Origin: Treponema sp.
GTDB lineage: Bacteria; Spirochaetota; Spirochaetia; Treponematales; Breznakiellaceae
Reading direction: 5' to 3'
Assembly: GCA_009786455.1 (NCBI GenBank)
Contig: WQTD01000007.1
Coordinates: 1 to 56,116, forward strand
Length of the DNA: 56,116 bases
Shown here: one piece after another, positions 24,573 through 33,689 of the stretch
Layout: each line of letters opens with the position of its first letter
Position numbering within the stretch: position 1 is the stretch's first letter
The notes under the pieces: generated by a model
Told to the model about the DNA's origin: nothing
Seen by the model: the letters and a program-made list of their open reading frames with translations, nothing else
The model's database searches: none
Program-made: the position numbers and the translations under genes

Positions 24573-25841
24573 ATGAAAAAAATTCTTTTGATTGGCTTGA
24601 TTTTAATAGCCGCATCATTTGCGTTTGCCGGCGGCGGCAAGGAGACTATTGAAATCTGGCATTGTCAAGCCGAAGGGGATGGTCCTGCGATATTCAACCG
24701 TGCGAAAGCCCGTTTTGAAAAAGCCAATCCTGATATCAAGATCAATGTTGTAACTGTTATGAACGATACATACAAACAGAGGCTTGCGGTGGCTATGGCT
24801 GCGGGAAAAGCTCCTGACCTGTTTTTTTCATGGACAGGCGGACCAATGTTTGAATATGTAAATAATAACCAAATTGTTGATCTTACTTCCTACATGAACG
24901 CAAATCCGGCATTCAGGGATAAATTACTGCCGGCGGGGGTTGCCCAGGGTACATACAATGGAAAAAATTATGGTGTCCCTACAACAAATATCGCCCTTGC
25001 AACCATATATTACAATAAGGAGATATTCCAGAGATTAAACCTGCGTGTTCCGACAACAATCCGCGAACTTGAAACAGTATGCGATACCTTATTACGCAAC
25101 AACATAACTCCGTTCAGCTTAGCCAACCTTACCAGGTGGACAGGTTCAATGTATTTCATGTATCTGGCAACCCGTTACGGCGGAACCCAGCCTTTCATTA
25201 AAGCGGTTGACGGTTCTGGCAACTTTACCGATCCTGCGTTCATTTATGCGGGACGAAAGATTTCGGAATGGGCTGGCAAAAACTACTTTATTCAGGGCTT
25301 TAACGGTCTTGATTGGGATGCCGCTCAGGCACGCACGCCTCTGTACAGGGGAGAAGCGGCAATGCTCCTGATGGGAAGCTGGTTCGTCTCACAGGCACAA
25401 AGTGAAAGCCCCGATTTTTATGCGAAGATGGGAATTTTTTCATTCCCGCGTGTTGAAGAAGGCACAGGAAATCCTGCATCAGTGGTTGGTTCAGTAGGCG
25501 ATAACTTCTATCACGTTAGCGCTTCATCTAAAAATCCCGCCAAAGCGTTTGAATTTCTTACCTTCCTGTTGGATGACCAGGGTGTAAAGGAAATGATTGC
25601 TGACGGGAAAATCCCGCCGGTTAAAGGCGTACAGGTCACTAATCCGATATCCCAGGATATTTTGAATCAGGTCAATAACGCGCCGGATGTACAACTCTGG
25701 TATGACCAGTCCCTGTCGCCGGAAGTAGCTCAGGTCCATTTGATAACCAGCCAGGAACTCTTTGCCCGCACCAAAACTCCTGAAGCCGCAGCCCAGGAAC
25801 TCCAGACTGCGCAGCAGGCTTACCTGAGAAGGAACAGATAG
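24573..25841 (+). CDS. Sugar ABC transporter substrate-binding protein (CUT1)
   Basis: The product is 422 residues with a signal peptide (MKKILLIGLILIAASFAFA) and AGGAGGG ahead of the ATG. It begins IEIWHCQAEGDGP and ARFEKANPDIKINVV, the pattern of family 1 extracellular sugar-binding proteins, and keeps the later GEAAMLLMGSW motif. No lipobox Cys follows the signal, so it may be periplasmic. It is followed by two permeases and no ATPase. Ligand unknown. Confidence 0.88.
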   Translation: MKKILLIGLILIAASFAFAGGGKETIEIWHCQAEGDGPAIFNRAKARFEKANPDIKINVVTVMNDTYKQRLAVAMAAGKAPDLFFSWTGGPMFEYVNNNQIVDLTSYMNANPAFRDKLLPAGVAQGTYNGKNYGVPTTNIALATIYYNKEIFQRLNLRVPTTIRELETVCDTLLRNNITPFSLANLTRWTGSMYFMYLATRYGGTQPFIKAVDGSGNFTDPAFIYAGRKISEWAGKNYFIQGFNGLDWDAAQARTPLYRGEAAMLLMGSWFVSQAQSESPDFYAKMGIFSFPRVEEGTGNPASVVGSVGDNFYHVSASSKNPAKAFEFLTFLLDDQGVKEMIADGKIPPVKGVQVTNPISQDILNQVNNAPDVQLWYDQSLSPEVAQVHLITSQELFARTKTPEAAAQELQTAQQAYLRRNR

Positions 25842-25845
25842 GCTA

Positions 25846-26754
25846 ATGGCTGGCAGTAAAATTCGTTCGCTGCACAGCGCCAGGCAATACTCAGTTCGTA
25901 TTGCGGCGACAGTTTTTTTACTGCCGGCTTTGCTTATCATGGTTGTTTACATCCTCTATCCCATCATCAATTCTTTTATCAACAGTACTATGGATTGGAG
26001 AAGCATGGGGCGAAACAAAACCTTTACCGGTCTTGCCAACTGGATTACATTGATTAAGGACATAAATTTCTGGCAATCTTTTTTTAATAATGTAAAAATC
26101 ATGCTTTTGTCCCTTGTTTTCCAGATTCCTTTTGCCATGCTGTTGGCTACATTCCTTGACTTCCACGGGAAAAAAGCCGTTTTATTTAAGATTTTATGGT
26201 TTTTTCCGTACCTGCTTTCCGCTGTAGTAATCGGTATTCTTTTTAAATTTTCTTTGGATTCGCATTACGGCATATTTGGTTCAATATCCAAACTTTTAGG
26301 CGGAGGCGCAGTAGATCTTTTTGGAAACCCGAAAGCCGCCCTTTACACAGTCATCGGAATTGTCTGTTGGCAGTATATTCCTTTCTATATGGTTCTCTAC
26401 CTTGCGGCATACGGAACAATACCGGAAGAACTTTATGAGGCTGCCAGCATAGACGGCGCTACGCAGGATCAGTATTTTTGGCGGATATCTCTGCCACTGC
26501 TGCGTCCAACAATTATTACGGGAATGACGCTCTCCATTATCGGCTCATTGAAATATTTTGACCTTGTCTGGGTTATGACACGCGGCGGTCCCGGAGTCGC
26601 GACAGAAGTTATGGCGACTTACATGTACAAAGCGTCTTTTGTCAGTTTTAATATGGGGTATGGTTCCACAGTCGCTTCGGGGATGTTTATTTTAATCACA
26701 ATAATAGCCCTTGTCGTGATCACCGTACTAAATCAAAAAGCGAATGATTATTAA
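25846..26754 (+). CDS. Sugar ABC permease, MalF/UgpA type
   Basis: The product is 302 residues with about six membrane helices; the first is VFLLPALLIMVVYILYPII. The EAA loop that docks the ATPase reads YEAASIDGATQDQYFWRISL. It sits 4 bases after the binding protein and 3 before the second permease. Confidence 0.9.
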   Translation: MAGSKIRSLHSARQYSVRIAATVFLLPALLIMVVYILYPIINSFINSTMDWRSMGRNKTFTGLANWITLIKDINFWQSFFNNVKIMLLSLVFQIPFAMLLATFLDFHGKKAVLFKILWFFPYLLSAVVIGILFKFSLDSHYGIFGSISKLLGGGAVDLFGNPKAALYTVIGIVCWQYIPFYMVLYLAAYGTIPEELYEAASIDGATQDQYFWRISLPLLRPTIITGMTLSIIGSLKYFDLVWVMTRGGPGVATEVMATYMYKASFVSFNMGYGSTVASGMFILITIIALVVITVLNQKANDY

Positions 26755-26757
26755 TTT

Positions 26758-27588
26758 ATGAAAAGAAAATTATCATTATTCAGGATATTAATTTTTATTT
26801 TTGCCGTTATTTGGCTTATTATCGCCGTTGCGCCGTTTATCTTTCAGATTTTCACTACTTTTAAGTCTCAGGGTGAATTTATAATGGGCAGTCTTTTTAA
26901 GCTTCCCGAACGAATACATTTCTCCAATTATATAAATGTATTAACCAGCGGATTCCATAATTACTTTATAAACAGCGTTTTGGTTATCATCATTTCATTG
27001 ACTTTGCTGCTTATGTTCAGTTCTTTTGCCGCATATCCCCTTTCAAGAATGCGTTTTAAATTCAACAGATTAATATACAGCGCCATCGTTGCCGCGATGT
27101 CAATTCCCATTCATATTACCCTGATTCCTGTATTCGTTATGTCAATAAATTTCCGCATATACGATTCAATATTCGCTCTCATAGGACCCAATGTTGCCTT
27201 TAATTTGCCGATATCGGTATTTATATTAACAAGTTTTATGCAGACGATTTCCCGGGAAATGGAAGAAGCTGCCGAAATAGACGGCTGCGGAAAATTTTCA
27301 ACATTTTTCAAAATTATTCTACCTCTGTCAAAACCAGGGCTTGCGACTCTGGCAATATACAACGGCGTAATGATATGGAATGAATTTGTTTTTGCCATGA
27401 CCCTTACCCAAAGCACACGCTCCTATACCCTGCCTCTGGCTGTTTGGCAGTATCAGGGACAATACGGCATAAACATACCGTTGATTATGACCCTGCTTTT
27501 CCTTACCTCCCTGCCGATAATTCTACTTTACATTATCGGTCAGGATAAACTTATTAAGGGCATGATGGCGGGAGCGGTCAAAGGTTAA
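26758..27588 (+). CDS. Sugar ABC permease, MalG/UgpE type
   Basis: The product is 276 residues with six membrane helices and the EAA loop EEAAEIDGCGKFSTFFKIIL. It ends KGMMAGAVKG, typical for the second CUT1 permease. No ATPase gene follows; the next features are a tRNA and an EIIA gene. The complex probably borrows a shared MsmX-type ATPase from elsewhere. Confidence 0.9.
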   Translation: MKRKLSLFRILIFIFAVIWLIIAVAPFIFQIFTTFKSQGEFIMGSLFKLPERIHFSNYINVLTSGFHNYFINSVLVIIISLTLLLMFSSFAAYPLSRMRFKFNRLIYSAIVAAMSIPIHITLIPVFVMSINFRIYDSIFALIGPNVAFNLPISVFILTSFMQTISREMEEAAEIDGCGKFSTFFKIILPLSKPGLATLAIYNGVMIWNEFVFAMTLTQSTRSYTLPLAVWQYQGQYGINIPLIMTLLFLTSLPIILLYIIGQDKLIKGMMAGAVKG

Positions 27589-27671
27589 GCTCCTTATCGT
27601 CAGCCTCTTGATTTTTTTTGATAATTTTTATATATCTTACATATTCTGATCGGTTTTTATGGATCAGATTT

Positions 27672-27744
27672 GGGCCGCTAGCTCAGTCGGTAGAGCATCG
27701 CCCTTTTAAGGCGGTGGTCGGAGGTTCGAATCCTGCGCGGCTCA
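27672..27744 (+). tRNA. tRNA-Lys (anticodon TTT)
   Basis: The sequence folds into a full cloverleaf: acceptor GGGCCGC with GCGGCTC, D stem GCTC/GAGC, anticodon stem TCGCC/GGCGG around CTTTTAA (anticodon TTT at 27705-27707), variable loop TGGTC, T loop TTCGAAT. The T stem GGAGG/CCTGC has one G-G mismatch. No CCA is encoded; the base after the discriminator A is A. Confidence 0.93.
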
Positions 27745-27830
27745 ATTTATTTAAAAGAAATACAAAGCCTCGTTATTTTCCTGGACGGCTCATTGACTTT
27801 ATAAAATTTTCAAGGTAAGATTCCAATATT

Positions 27831-28277
27831 ATGAACCTTAAGACAGTACTTGATACGGAAACAATAAATCTAAATTTGAAAGGCGTTACAAAGAATGAAA
27901 TAATAAACGAACTCCTTGATATTCTTGTAAGCGCCGGGAAAATAAATGACAGGGGAGCCGCGTTAAGCGCGGTAATGGACAGGGAAGAAAAAATGTCCAC
28001 CGGTATGAAACACGGTATCGCAATCCCGCACGGTAAATGCCCTTCGATTCAGGATTTAGTGGCATGTATCGGCGTCTCTGAAAAACCCGTAGATTTTGAT
28101 TCGCTTGATCACCAGCCGTGCAGAATCTTCATCATGACTCTTTCTCCTGTGGAAAAAACAGGTCCGCATCTTCAATTCCTTGCCGAAGTCAGTTTGTTGT
28201 TCAAAAGCTCCGAAAAACGCGAAGAAATACTTAAAGCGAAAACGCCTGAGGAAGTCCTTAAAATTCTGGCGGAATAA
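27831..28277 (+). CDS. PTS EIIA protein, fructose/nitrogen (PtsN) type
   Basis: The product is 148 residues, all one EIIA domain, starting MNLKTVLDTETINLNL. H67 in MKHGIAIPHGKC is the phosphorylation site; PHLQFLAEVSLLF is the next conserved stretch. No EIIB or EIIC lies nearby, so it is likely a regulatory EIIA (EIIA-Ntr-like) that takes phosphate from HPr (33690-33956). It follows the tRNA by 86 bases and precedes a glycoside hydrolase by 21 bases, which may be co-transcribed. Confidence 0.85.
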   Translation: MNLKTVLDTETINLNLKGVTKNEIINELLDILVSAGKINDRGAALSAVMDREEKMSTGMKHGIAIPHGKCPSIQDLVACIGVSEKPVDFDSLDHQPCRIFIMTLSPVEKTGPHLQFLAEVSLLFKSSEKREEILKAKTPEEVLKILAE

Positions 28278-28298
28278 TCCCTGCTTAAAGGGGTATAA

Positions 28299-30188
28299 AT
28301 GCAAATAAAAAACAATATCATTACAGACGATGAAGGAAGGGAGTTAATCCTGCGCGGGGTGAATCTGGGTGGAGATTCAAAAATTCCCCTTTGTAAAAAC
28401 GGCGAAGAAATCCTTCCCTCCTTTCTGGACAGAAAAAATAATGTTTCGTTTATCGGCAGACCTTTCCCTCTGGAAGAAGCGGAAAACCATTTTAAACGCC
28501 TGAAAAAATCGGGAATGACATTCCTGCGGCTTCTTGTAACATGGGAAGCAGTTGAACACGAAGGCCCCGGAATTTACGATGAGGCTTATCTTGCGTATCT
28601 GAGAAAAATTTTACTTGCTGCGGAAAAAGAAGGGATTTCCGTGTTTATCGATCCCCATCAGGATGTCTGGAGCAGATGGACAGGCGGCGACGGCGCGCCT
28701 GCGTGGACAATGGAAAAACTGGGGATGGATTTGGACATGATGGACTCCAGCGGAGCCGCCATTACCCGCCAGCGTTACAGCATGCACAATAAAAGCAAAA
28801 AATACCCTGAAGGAAAACCATACCCGAAAATGATATGGCCAAGCAACTACAACCGTTATGCGGCGGCGGTGATGTTCAGTTTATTTTACGCAGGGCGCGC
28901 ATTCGCTCCCGATTTGCAAGTGGAAGGAGAAAATGTCCAGGACTGGCTGCAAAACCGTTATACGGCAGCTTTCTGCCATGTAAAACGCCGCCTTAAGAAC
29001 TGCGCGGCAATTGCCGGATGGGGAACAATGAATGAACCGCATAACGGTTTAATCGGACACCAAAATCTTAAAAATCCGGAAAATGTTTTAATACCGTCAG
29101 GGCAAAGACCATCTCCCTGGCAGTCAATTCTTGCAACTTCAGGTTATACGCAAAAAATTCCTGTTTACACTTTAAGTTCGTACGGTAGGTTTGTCAGTCA
29201 TTATGAAATAATTAACGAAAAAGGCATTTCACTTTTTAGGGAAGGTTATTGCTGCCCGTGGAAACAGGCGGGAGTTTGGCAGGACGGCGGAGGAAAGCCA
29301 GAACTTTTAAAACCGGATCACTTCGCCAAATACAGGGGACAAAGAGTTATTTTCGCGGATGATTTCCTCAAGCCGTTCCTTGTAAAATACATAAGCGCCA
29401 TGAAAGATACTGAAGAACGCTCGTTTTTTTTTATTGAAGGTCTGCCGGACTGCGCAAAGGAAGAATCGCATCCTTCATGGAACAGGGAGGATCCATCCAA
29501 TACGTTAAACGCATTTCACTGGTACGACGGGTTTTCGCTTTTTACAAAAAGTTTTCGTTCATGGTTTACGATCAATGTAGATACAAGAAAACCTGTATTC
29601 GGAGAAAAAAAAGCTGTCAAATGTTTTACTGAAAATCTCGCAAAAGGGATTGGCTGGACAAATAAAAAGATGGGAAACATGCCCTGCCTTCTTGGGGAAT
29701 TCGGACTTGCCTTTGACATCAATAACCGCAAAGGCTTTAAAAACGGCGATTATTCGCTTCACGAAAAAGCGCTTTCAATGTATTACGACGCAGTTGACGC
29801 TAACCTGCTTCATTCGACAATCTGGAATTACACCGTAGGCAATACAAACAGAAGCGGAGATAACTGGAATGATGAAGACCTCTCTATTTTTTCCGAAGGC
29901 AAAGAAAGAGCCGCCGCCGGCTGGAAGCGTCCGTACCCGATGGCAACCGCAGGCAAGCTTCTGTCTTTTAACTGGGACAGAAAGCGGAAAATTTTTTCCT
30001 TTTGCTTCAGCGCGGATAAACAAATCAAAGCGCCGAGCGTCATCTATCTGCCTTCAGAAACATTCGGCGATTCGCCTGTCGCCGAAACTGCATTACGCTG
30101 TGAATACAGCAAGGAAGAACAACTCTTGTTGATTTACAATGACAATCAAAGCGGAGAAACAGAAATTAAAGTCCGGCTGAACAGATAG
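28299..30188 (+). CDS. Glycoside hydrolase, GH5 clan A type (glucosylceramidase-like)
   Basis: The product is 629 residues, with AAAGGGG before the ATG. It has the clan A pattern: ELILRGVNLGGDS, FLRLLVTWEAVEHEGPG, FIDPHQDVWSRWTGGDGAP, then GWGTMNEPHNGLIG with acid/base E246, and LLGEFGLAFD with nucleophile E467. The FIDPHQD...GDGAPAW stretch resembles GH5_12 (fungal EGCrP/steryl glucosidase) and endoglycoceramidase-like proteins; the subfamily call is inference. No signal peptide, so it would act on imported glucosides inside the cell. The C-terminal 120 residues look like a beta-sandwich. Confidence 0.78.
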   Translation: MQIKNNIITDDEGRELILRGVNLGGDSKIPLCKNGEEILPSFLDRKNNVSFIGRPFPLEEAENHFKRLKKSGMTFLRLLVTWEAVEHEGPGIYDEAYLAYLRKILLAAEKEGISVFIDPHQDVWSRWTGGDGAPAWTMEKLGMDLDMMDSSGAAITRQRYSMHNKSKKYPEGKPYPKMIWPSNYNRYAAAVMFSLFYAGRAFAPDLQVEGENVQDWLQNRYTAAFCHVKRRLKNCAAIAGWGTMNEPHNGLIGHQNLKNPENVLIPSGQRPSPWQSILATSGYTQKIPVYTLSSYGRFVSHYEIINEKGISLFREGYCCPWKQAGVWQDGGGKPELLKPDHFAKYRGQRVIFADDFLKPFLVKYISAMKDTEERSFFFIEGLPDCAKEESHPSWNREDPSNTLNAFHWYDGFSLFTKSFRSWFTINVDTRKPVFGEKKAVKCFTENLAKGIGWTNKKMGNMPCLLGEFGLAFDINNRKGFKNGDYSLHEKALSMYYDAVDANLLHSTIWNYTVGNTNRSGDNWNDEDLSIFSEGKERAAAGWKRPYPMATAGKLLSFNWDRKRKIFSFCFSADKQIKAPSVIYLPSETFGDSPVAETALRCEYSKEEQLLLIYNDNQSGETEIKVRLNR

Positions 30189-30195
30189 AAAAAAT

Positions 30196-31362
30196 TTATT
30201 TTCCGACCGCTCTGACTCTGATAATTCCGTCTACTTTCCGTATTTGTTCCATCACAGAATCAGAAATTTGATGTTCAGTGTCAATAATGTTAAAGCCGTA
30301 ATCTTCACGGTGATGGTTGATCAAATCCATGATATTTATACCCGCCTTCGCAAGATTGGTTGTTATCTGTCCGACCATATTGGGGATATTCCTGTTTACA
30401 ACCAGCAGTCTGTGCGCAGCCCGCCGTTCCAGTTTACAACGCGGAAAATTAACCGAATTGCGCACTGTTCCGGTTTCCAGAAAATCCATAACCTGTTTAA
30501 CCGCCATTACCGCGCAGTTATCTTCGGCTTCAGGAGTCGATGCGCCAAGATGAGGAATACCGACTACTTTTTTACATGACAAAAGCTCTCCATTCGGAAA
30601 ATCGGTGACATAAACGCTCAGCCTTTCGCTGTTTAACGCCTCAATTATATCCTTATCCTTGACAAGGGCCGCGCGGGAAAAGTTTATTATACGCGCGCCT
30701 TTTTTCATGATTCGGAATTTATCCGCATCAAGAAGACCCTTTGTCGCGTCGCCAAGCGGAAGATGCAGCGTAACATAATCGGCTTTTGTTAACAGACTTT
30801 CCAGAGTGTCAGCGCGGGCAACAGAGCTTGAAAGATGCCATGCCGCATCAACAGAGATGTAAGGATCAAATCCTGTTACTTTCATGCCAAGAGATATCGC
30901 GTCATTTGCGACCATAACCCCGATGGAACCAAGACCGATAACGCCGAGGGTTTTACCCTGCAATTCAGGACCTGTAAATTTCGATTTCTCTTTCTCTACA
31001 AGATCAGGAACGTCGTTTTTTCCCGCCAATGAAGAAGCCCAGTTCACCCCGCCGACAATGTCACGGGAAGCCATTAAAAGCGCGGCAAGTGTCAACTCCT
31101 TGACAGCGTTGGCGTTCGCTCCCGGAGTATTGAACACCACTATTCCGTTCTCGCTGCAGCGAGAAACGGGAATGTTATTGTATCCCGCTCCGGCTCTCGC
31201 AATCGCAAACACAGAAGACGGAATATCCATGCTGTTCATGTCCGCGCTGCGGACAAGAATGGCGTCAGGATTTGCCATATCGCTTGAAACTTCGTATTTA
31301 TCACGCGGAAAAAGATCAAGTCCTATAGACGCAATTTTATTTAATGTTTGAATGCGAAACAT
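30196..31362 (-). CDS. serA: D-3-phosphoglycerate dehydrogenase
   Basis: The product is 388 residues. The NAD-binding loop is LGVIGLGSIGVMVAND (about 143-158), with the catalytic set including the Arg, Glu and His of the D-2-hydroxyacid dehydrogenase family (GIPHLGASTPEAEDN). A C-terminal ACT domain (NIPNMVGQITTNLAKAGINI) would sense serine. It makes 3-phosphohydroxypyruvate, the first step of serine synthesis. It follows serC on the minus strand by 11 bases, so the two form an operon. Confidence 0.93.
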   Translation of the reverse strand: MFRIQTLNKIASIGLDLFPRDKYEVSSDMANPDAILVRSADMNSMDIPSSVFAIARAGAGYNNIPVSRCSENGIVVFNTPGANANAVKELTLAALLMASRDIVGGVNWASSLAGKNDVPDLVEKEKSKFTGPELQGKTLGVIGLGSIGVMVANDAISLGMKVTGFDPYISVDAAWHLSSSVARADTLESLLTKADYVTLHLPLGDATKGLLDADKFRIMKKGARIINFSRAALVKDKDIIEALNSERLSVYVTDFPNGELLSCKKVVGIPHLGASTPEAEDNCAVMAVKQVMDFLETGTVRNSVNFPRCKLERRAAHRLLVVNRNIPNMVGQITTNLAKAGINIMDLINHHREDYGFNIIDTEHQISDSVMEQIRKVDGIIRVRAVGK

Positions 31363-31373
31363 ATTTTACCTTT

Positions 31374-32471
31374 TTAACCTTCAAATTTTTTCATGAAATC
31401 AATCAACGCCTTTACGCCTTCAATGGGCATTGCGTTGTATATGCTTGCCCTCATGCCGCCGACAAGACGGTGACCTGCAAGATTGACAAGACCTGCCGCC
31501 GCCGCTTCTTTTACAAAACGGGTTTCAAGTCCGCTCTTTTTCGCTTCATCCCGCTCTCTTGTAACAAAAGGGATATTCATAAGGCTGCGGAATTTTTTGT
31601 CGACAGGAGAGTAAAACATTCTGGAATTATCAAGGTAATAATAAAAAAGGTCAGCTTTCTCGCGGTTTAATTTTCCGATTTGCTCAACGCCGCCAAGATT
31701 TTTTAACCATTCAAGAACAAGCCCGATTATATAAATGCCGTAGCAGGGCGGCGTGTTGTACATCGAACCTTCGTCTGCATGGATGTCATAACGCAGCAGT
31801 GCAGGCGTCCAGTCAGGCGCTTTACCAATCAAATTTTCGCGGATAATTACAACTGTTGTTCCCGCAGGACCAAGGTTCTTCTGCGCGCCGGCGTAGAGAA
31901 TGCCGAATTTGCCTACGTCCATCGGCTCTGAGAGAATACAGCTTGAAATATCCGAAACAAGAGGGACATCTCCTGTATCGGGAATTGAATCCCATTTGGT
32001 GCCGACAATCGTGTTGTTAAATGTAATATGATAATAAGCGTCATCGCCCGCCGGCGCTGGAGCGGACGGGATATAAGCGTAGGCTTTATCTTTGGAACTT
32101 GCTCTGACTTCCGCATGAGCGTATTTTTTTGCTTCTTTAAAGGCTTTATCAGCCCAAATACCGGTATCAATATAGGCGGCTTTCTTTCCTACGCCGGGTT
32201 TATCGCCTGCGGCGAGGTTAAGGGGAACCATGGAAAACTGAAGCGACGCTCCGCCCTGTAAAAATAAAACTTTATAGTTGGTGGGTATTCCCATTAATTC
32301 CCTGAGAAGTGATTCCGTTTTTTCAAAAACAGGTTTGAAATCCCCGGAACGATGGCTCATCTCCATTACCGACTGACCTGTACCGTTTACATCCGGCATT
32401 TCAGAAGCTGCCTTTTCAAGAACAGGAAGCGGAAGAGCCGAAGGTCCGGGTGAAAAATTAAAAACACGCAT
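31374..32471 (-). CDS. serC: Phosphoserine aminotransferase
   Basis: The product is 365 residues, starting MRVFNFSPGPSALPLPVLEK, the usual SerC opening. The PLP lysine is in YAGAQKNLGPAG and MYNTPPCYGIYI is also typical. It converts 3-phosphohydroxypyruvate and glutamate to phosphoserine and 2-oxoglutarate. The upstream 220 bases hold a set of hairpins (32503-32616) that could affect its leader. Confidence 0.95.
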   Translation of the reverse strand: MRVFNFSPGPSALPLPVLEKAASEMPDVNGTGQSVMEMSHRSGDFKPVFEKTESLLRELMGIPTNYKVLFLQGGASLQFSMVPLNLAAGDKPGVGKKAAYIDTGIWADKAFKEAKKYAHAEVRASSKDKAYAYIPSAPAPAGDDAYYHITFNNTIVGTKWDSIPDTGDVPLVSDISSCILSEPMDVGKFGILYAGAQKNLGPAGTTVVIIRENLIGKAPDWTPALLRYDIHADEGSMYNTPPCYGIYIIGLVLEWLKNLGGVEQIGKLNREKADLFYYYLDNSRMFYSPVDKKFRSLMNIPFVTRERDEAKKSGLETRFVKEAAAAGLVNLAGHRLVGGMRASIYNAMPIEGVKALIDFMKKFEG

Positions 32472-32502
32472 AATTTCTCCAAAATAGGTTTTGTCTTCTG
32501 AG

Positions 32503-32619
32503 GCTTTTCCAAAACTTCAGTTTTTGGAAAAGCTTCCTTAGATTTAAATGAAAAACTGTCTTTATAAGACAGTTTTTCCAAAACCTTTTCCAAAACTAAC
32601 CGAGTTTTGGAAAAGGCTC
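32503..32619. repeat. Three nested hairpins built on TTTTCCAAAACT
   Basis: Hairpin A pairs GCTTTTCCAAAACT (32503-32516) with 32519-32533; hairpin B pairs AAAAACTGTCTT (32551-32562) with 32566-32577 around TAT; hairpin C pairs CCTTTTCCAAAACT (32584-32597) with 32603-32616. Arms of A and C are the same sequence, and 32597-32619 repeats exactly at 18288-18310. It looks like a dispersed palindromic element lying between the divergent serC and hprK genes. The whole region lies upstream of both starts. Confidence 0.75.
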
Positions 32620-32656
32620 TTCTAACTATATGAAAAAATCGCGATAATGCCAACCG

Positions 32657-32685
32657 TTGCACAGCATGAAAATATCCTGTAAAAT
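32657..32685 (+). promoter_or_regulatory. Promoter of hprK, apparently leaderless
   Basis: TTGCAC (32657-32662) and TAAAAT (32680-32685) are 17 bases apart. The expected transcript start is about 32692, which is the A of the hprK ATG. GGAGG lies at 32686-32690, one base from the ATG, too close to serve as a Shine-Dalgarno. Confidence 0.55.
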
Positions 32686-32691
32686 GGAGGC

Positions 32692-33681
32692 ATGGCGGAC
32701 AGGGCTTTTACTGTACTCGACCTTATTGATCTTGATTTGAAGGAACACAATTCCCTAAATTTGCGCTGCATAGGCGGCAGAAAGGGTCTTGGAAGAGTAG
32801 TTGATATACCGGATTTAAACAGACCGATGGGCGCCATTATGGGATTTTTTGAGGATTTCGCATATCAGCGCATTCAACTCTTTGGAAGGGGAGAAGCCGC
32901 GTTTTTAAGACGGCTGGAAAATGAAGGAAAAACCGATACCATCGAAGAAATGTTCAGTTATGCGATGCCCTGCTGCATATTTACACATAACCTGACTCCG
33001 CATAAGGATTTTTTTGAAATAGCGGAAAACGCCCATTGCCCGATTTTACAAACCGAACTTGGTTCGGCGGATTTTTCCGCGAGAATAATGAGGATTTTAT
33101 CAAGAATTTTTTCTCCGCGCCAAATTATCCACGGAGTGCTTGTAGAAGTTTTCGGACTTGGCATTTTGATTCAGGGGGATTCAGGGGTTGGAAAAAGCGA
33201 AACAGCCCTTGAACTAATCCACCGCGGCCACCGGCTTATCGCTGATGATGTTGTTGAAATTAACTGCATATACGGAAATACGCTGATGGGAGCAGGGGCA
33301 AACAAAATTATAGGGCATCATATGGAAATCCGCGGGCTGGGAATCATCAATATTACCCACCTTTTCGGGGTAAGGGCAATCAGGGATCGCAACGAAATAC
33401 AGCTTGTAGTCGAACTTGAAGAATGGGATTCCAGCATGAATTACAATCGTTTTGGAACGGAGGATCAAACAACCGAGTTATTGGGTGTCAATATTCCAAA
33501 ATTATTAATACCGGTGAAACCCGGCAGAAACATCCCAATAATAATCGAAACAGCCGCTATGAATGAAAGGTTGAAATCCATGGGTTATCATGCAGGCAAG
33601 GAATTCAACAGGAATATCCTTAAGTGGATTGAAAGCGACGCCGCCCGCTCGGTCTTTTTCGGACAGGATGACGTCATATAG
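32692..33681 (+). CDS. hprK: HPr kinase/phosphorylase
   Basis: The product is 329 residues. N-terminal domain about 1-135, then the kinase core with Walker A GDSGVGKS (162-169) and the family motif MEIRGLGIINITHLFG. It phosphorylates Ser46 of HPr with ATP or PPi and reverses this with phosphate. HPr is encoded 8 bases downstream. Since no sugar EII genes are seen, the pair likely serves regulation, as in alpha-proteobacteria and other spirochetes. Confidence 0.95.
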   Translation: MADRAFTVLDLIDLDLKEHNSLNLRCIGGRKGLGRVVDIPDLNRPMGAIMGFFEDFAYQRIQLFGRGEAAFLRRLENEGKTDTIEEMFSYAMPCCIFTHNLTPHKDFFEIAENAHCPILQTELGSADFSARIMRILSRIFSPRQIIHGVLVEVFGLGILIQGDSGVGKSETALELIHRGHRLIADDVVEINCIYGNTLMGAGANKIIGHHMEIRGLGIINITHLFGVRAIRDRNEIQLVVELEEWDSSMNYNRFGTEDQTTELLGVNIPKLLIPVKPGRNIPIIIETAAMNERLKSMGYHAGKEFNRNILKWIESDAARSVFFGQDDVI

Positions 33682-33689
33682 GATGAAAA

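Noticed and set aside
27672-27744. tRNA-Lys as the attachment site of the integrase
   Set aside because: No copy of its 3' end was noticed near the integrase or elsewhere in the window, and it is 20 kb away.
27618-27818. 66-codon frame over the tRNA
   Set aside because: Overlaps a fully folded tRNA-Lys; the peptide is the translated tRNA.
32387-32662. Minus-strand 91-codon frame rich in LEK repeats
   Set aside because: It is the translation of the TTTTCCAAAACT palindromes plus the start of serC in another frame.
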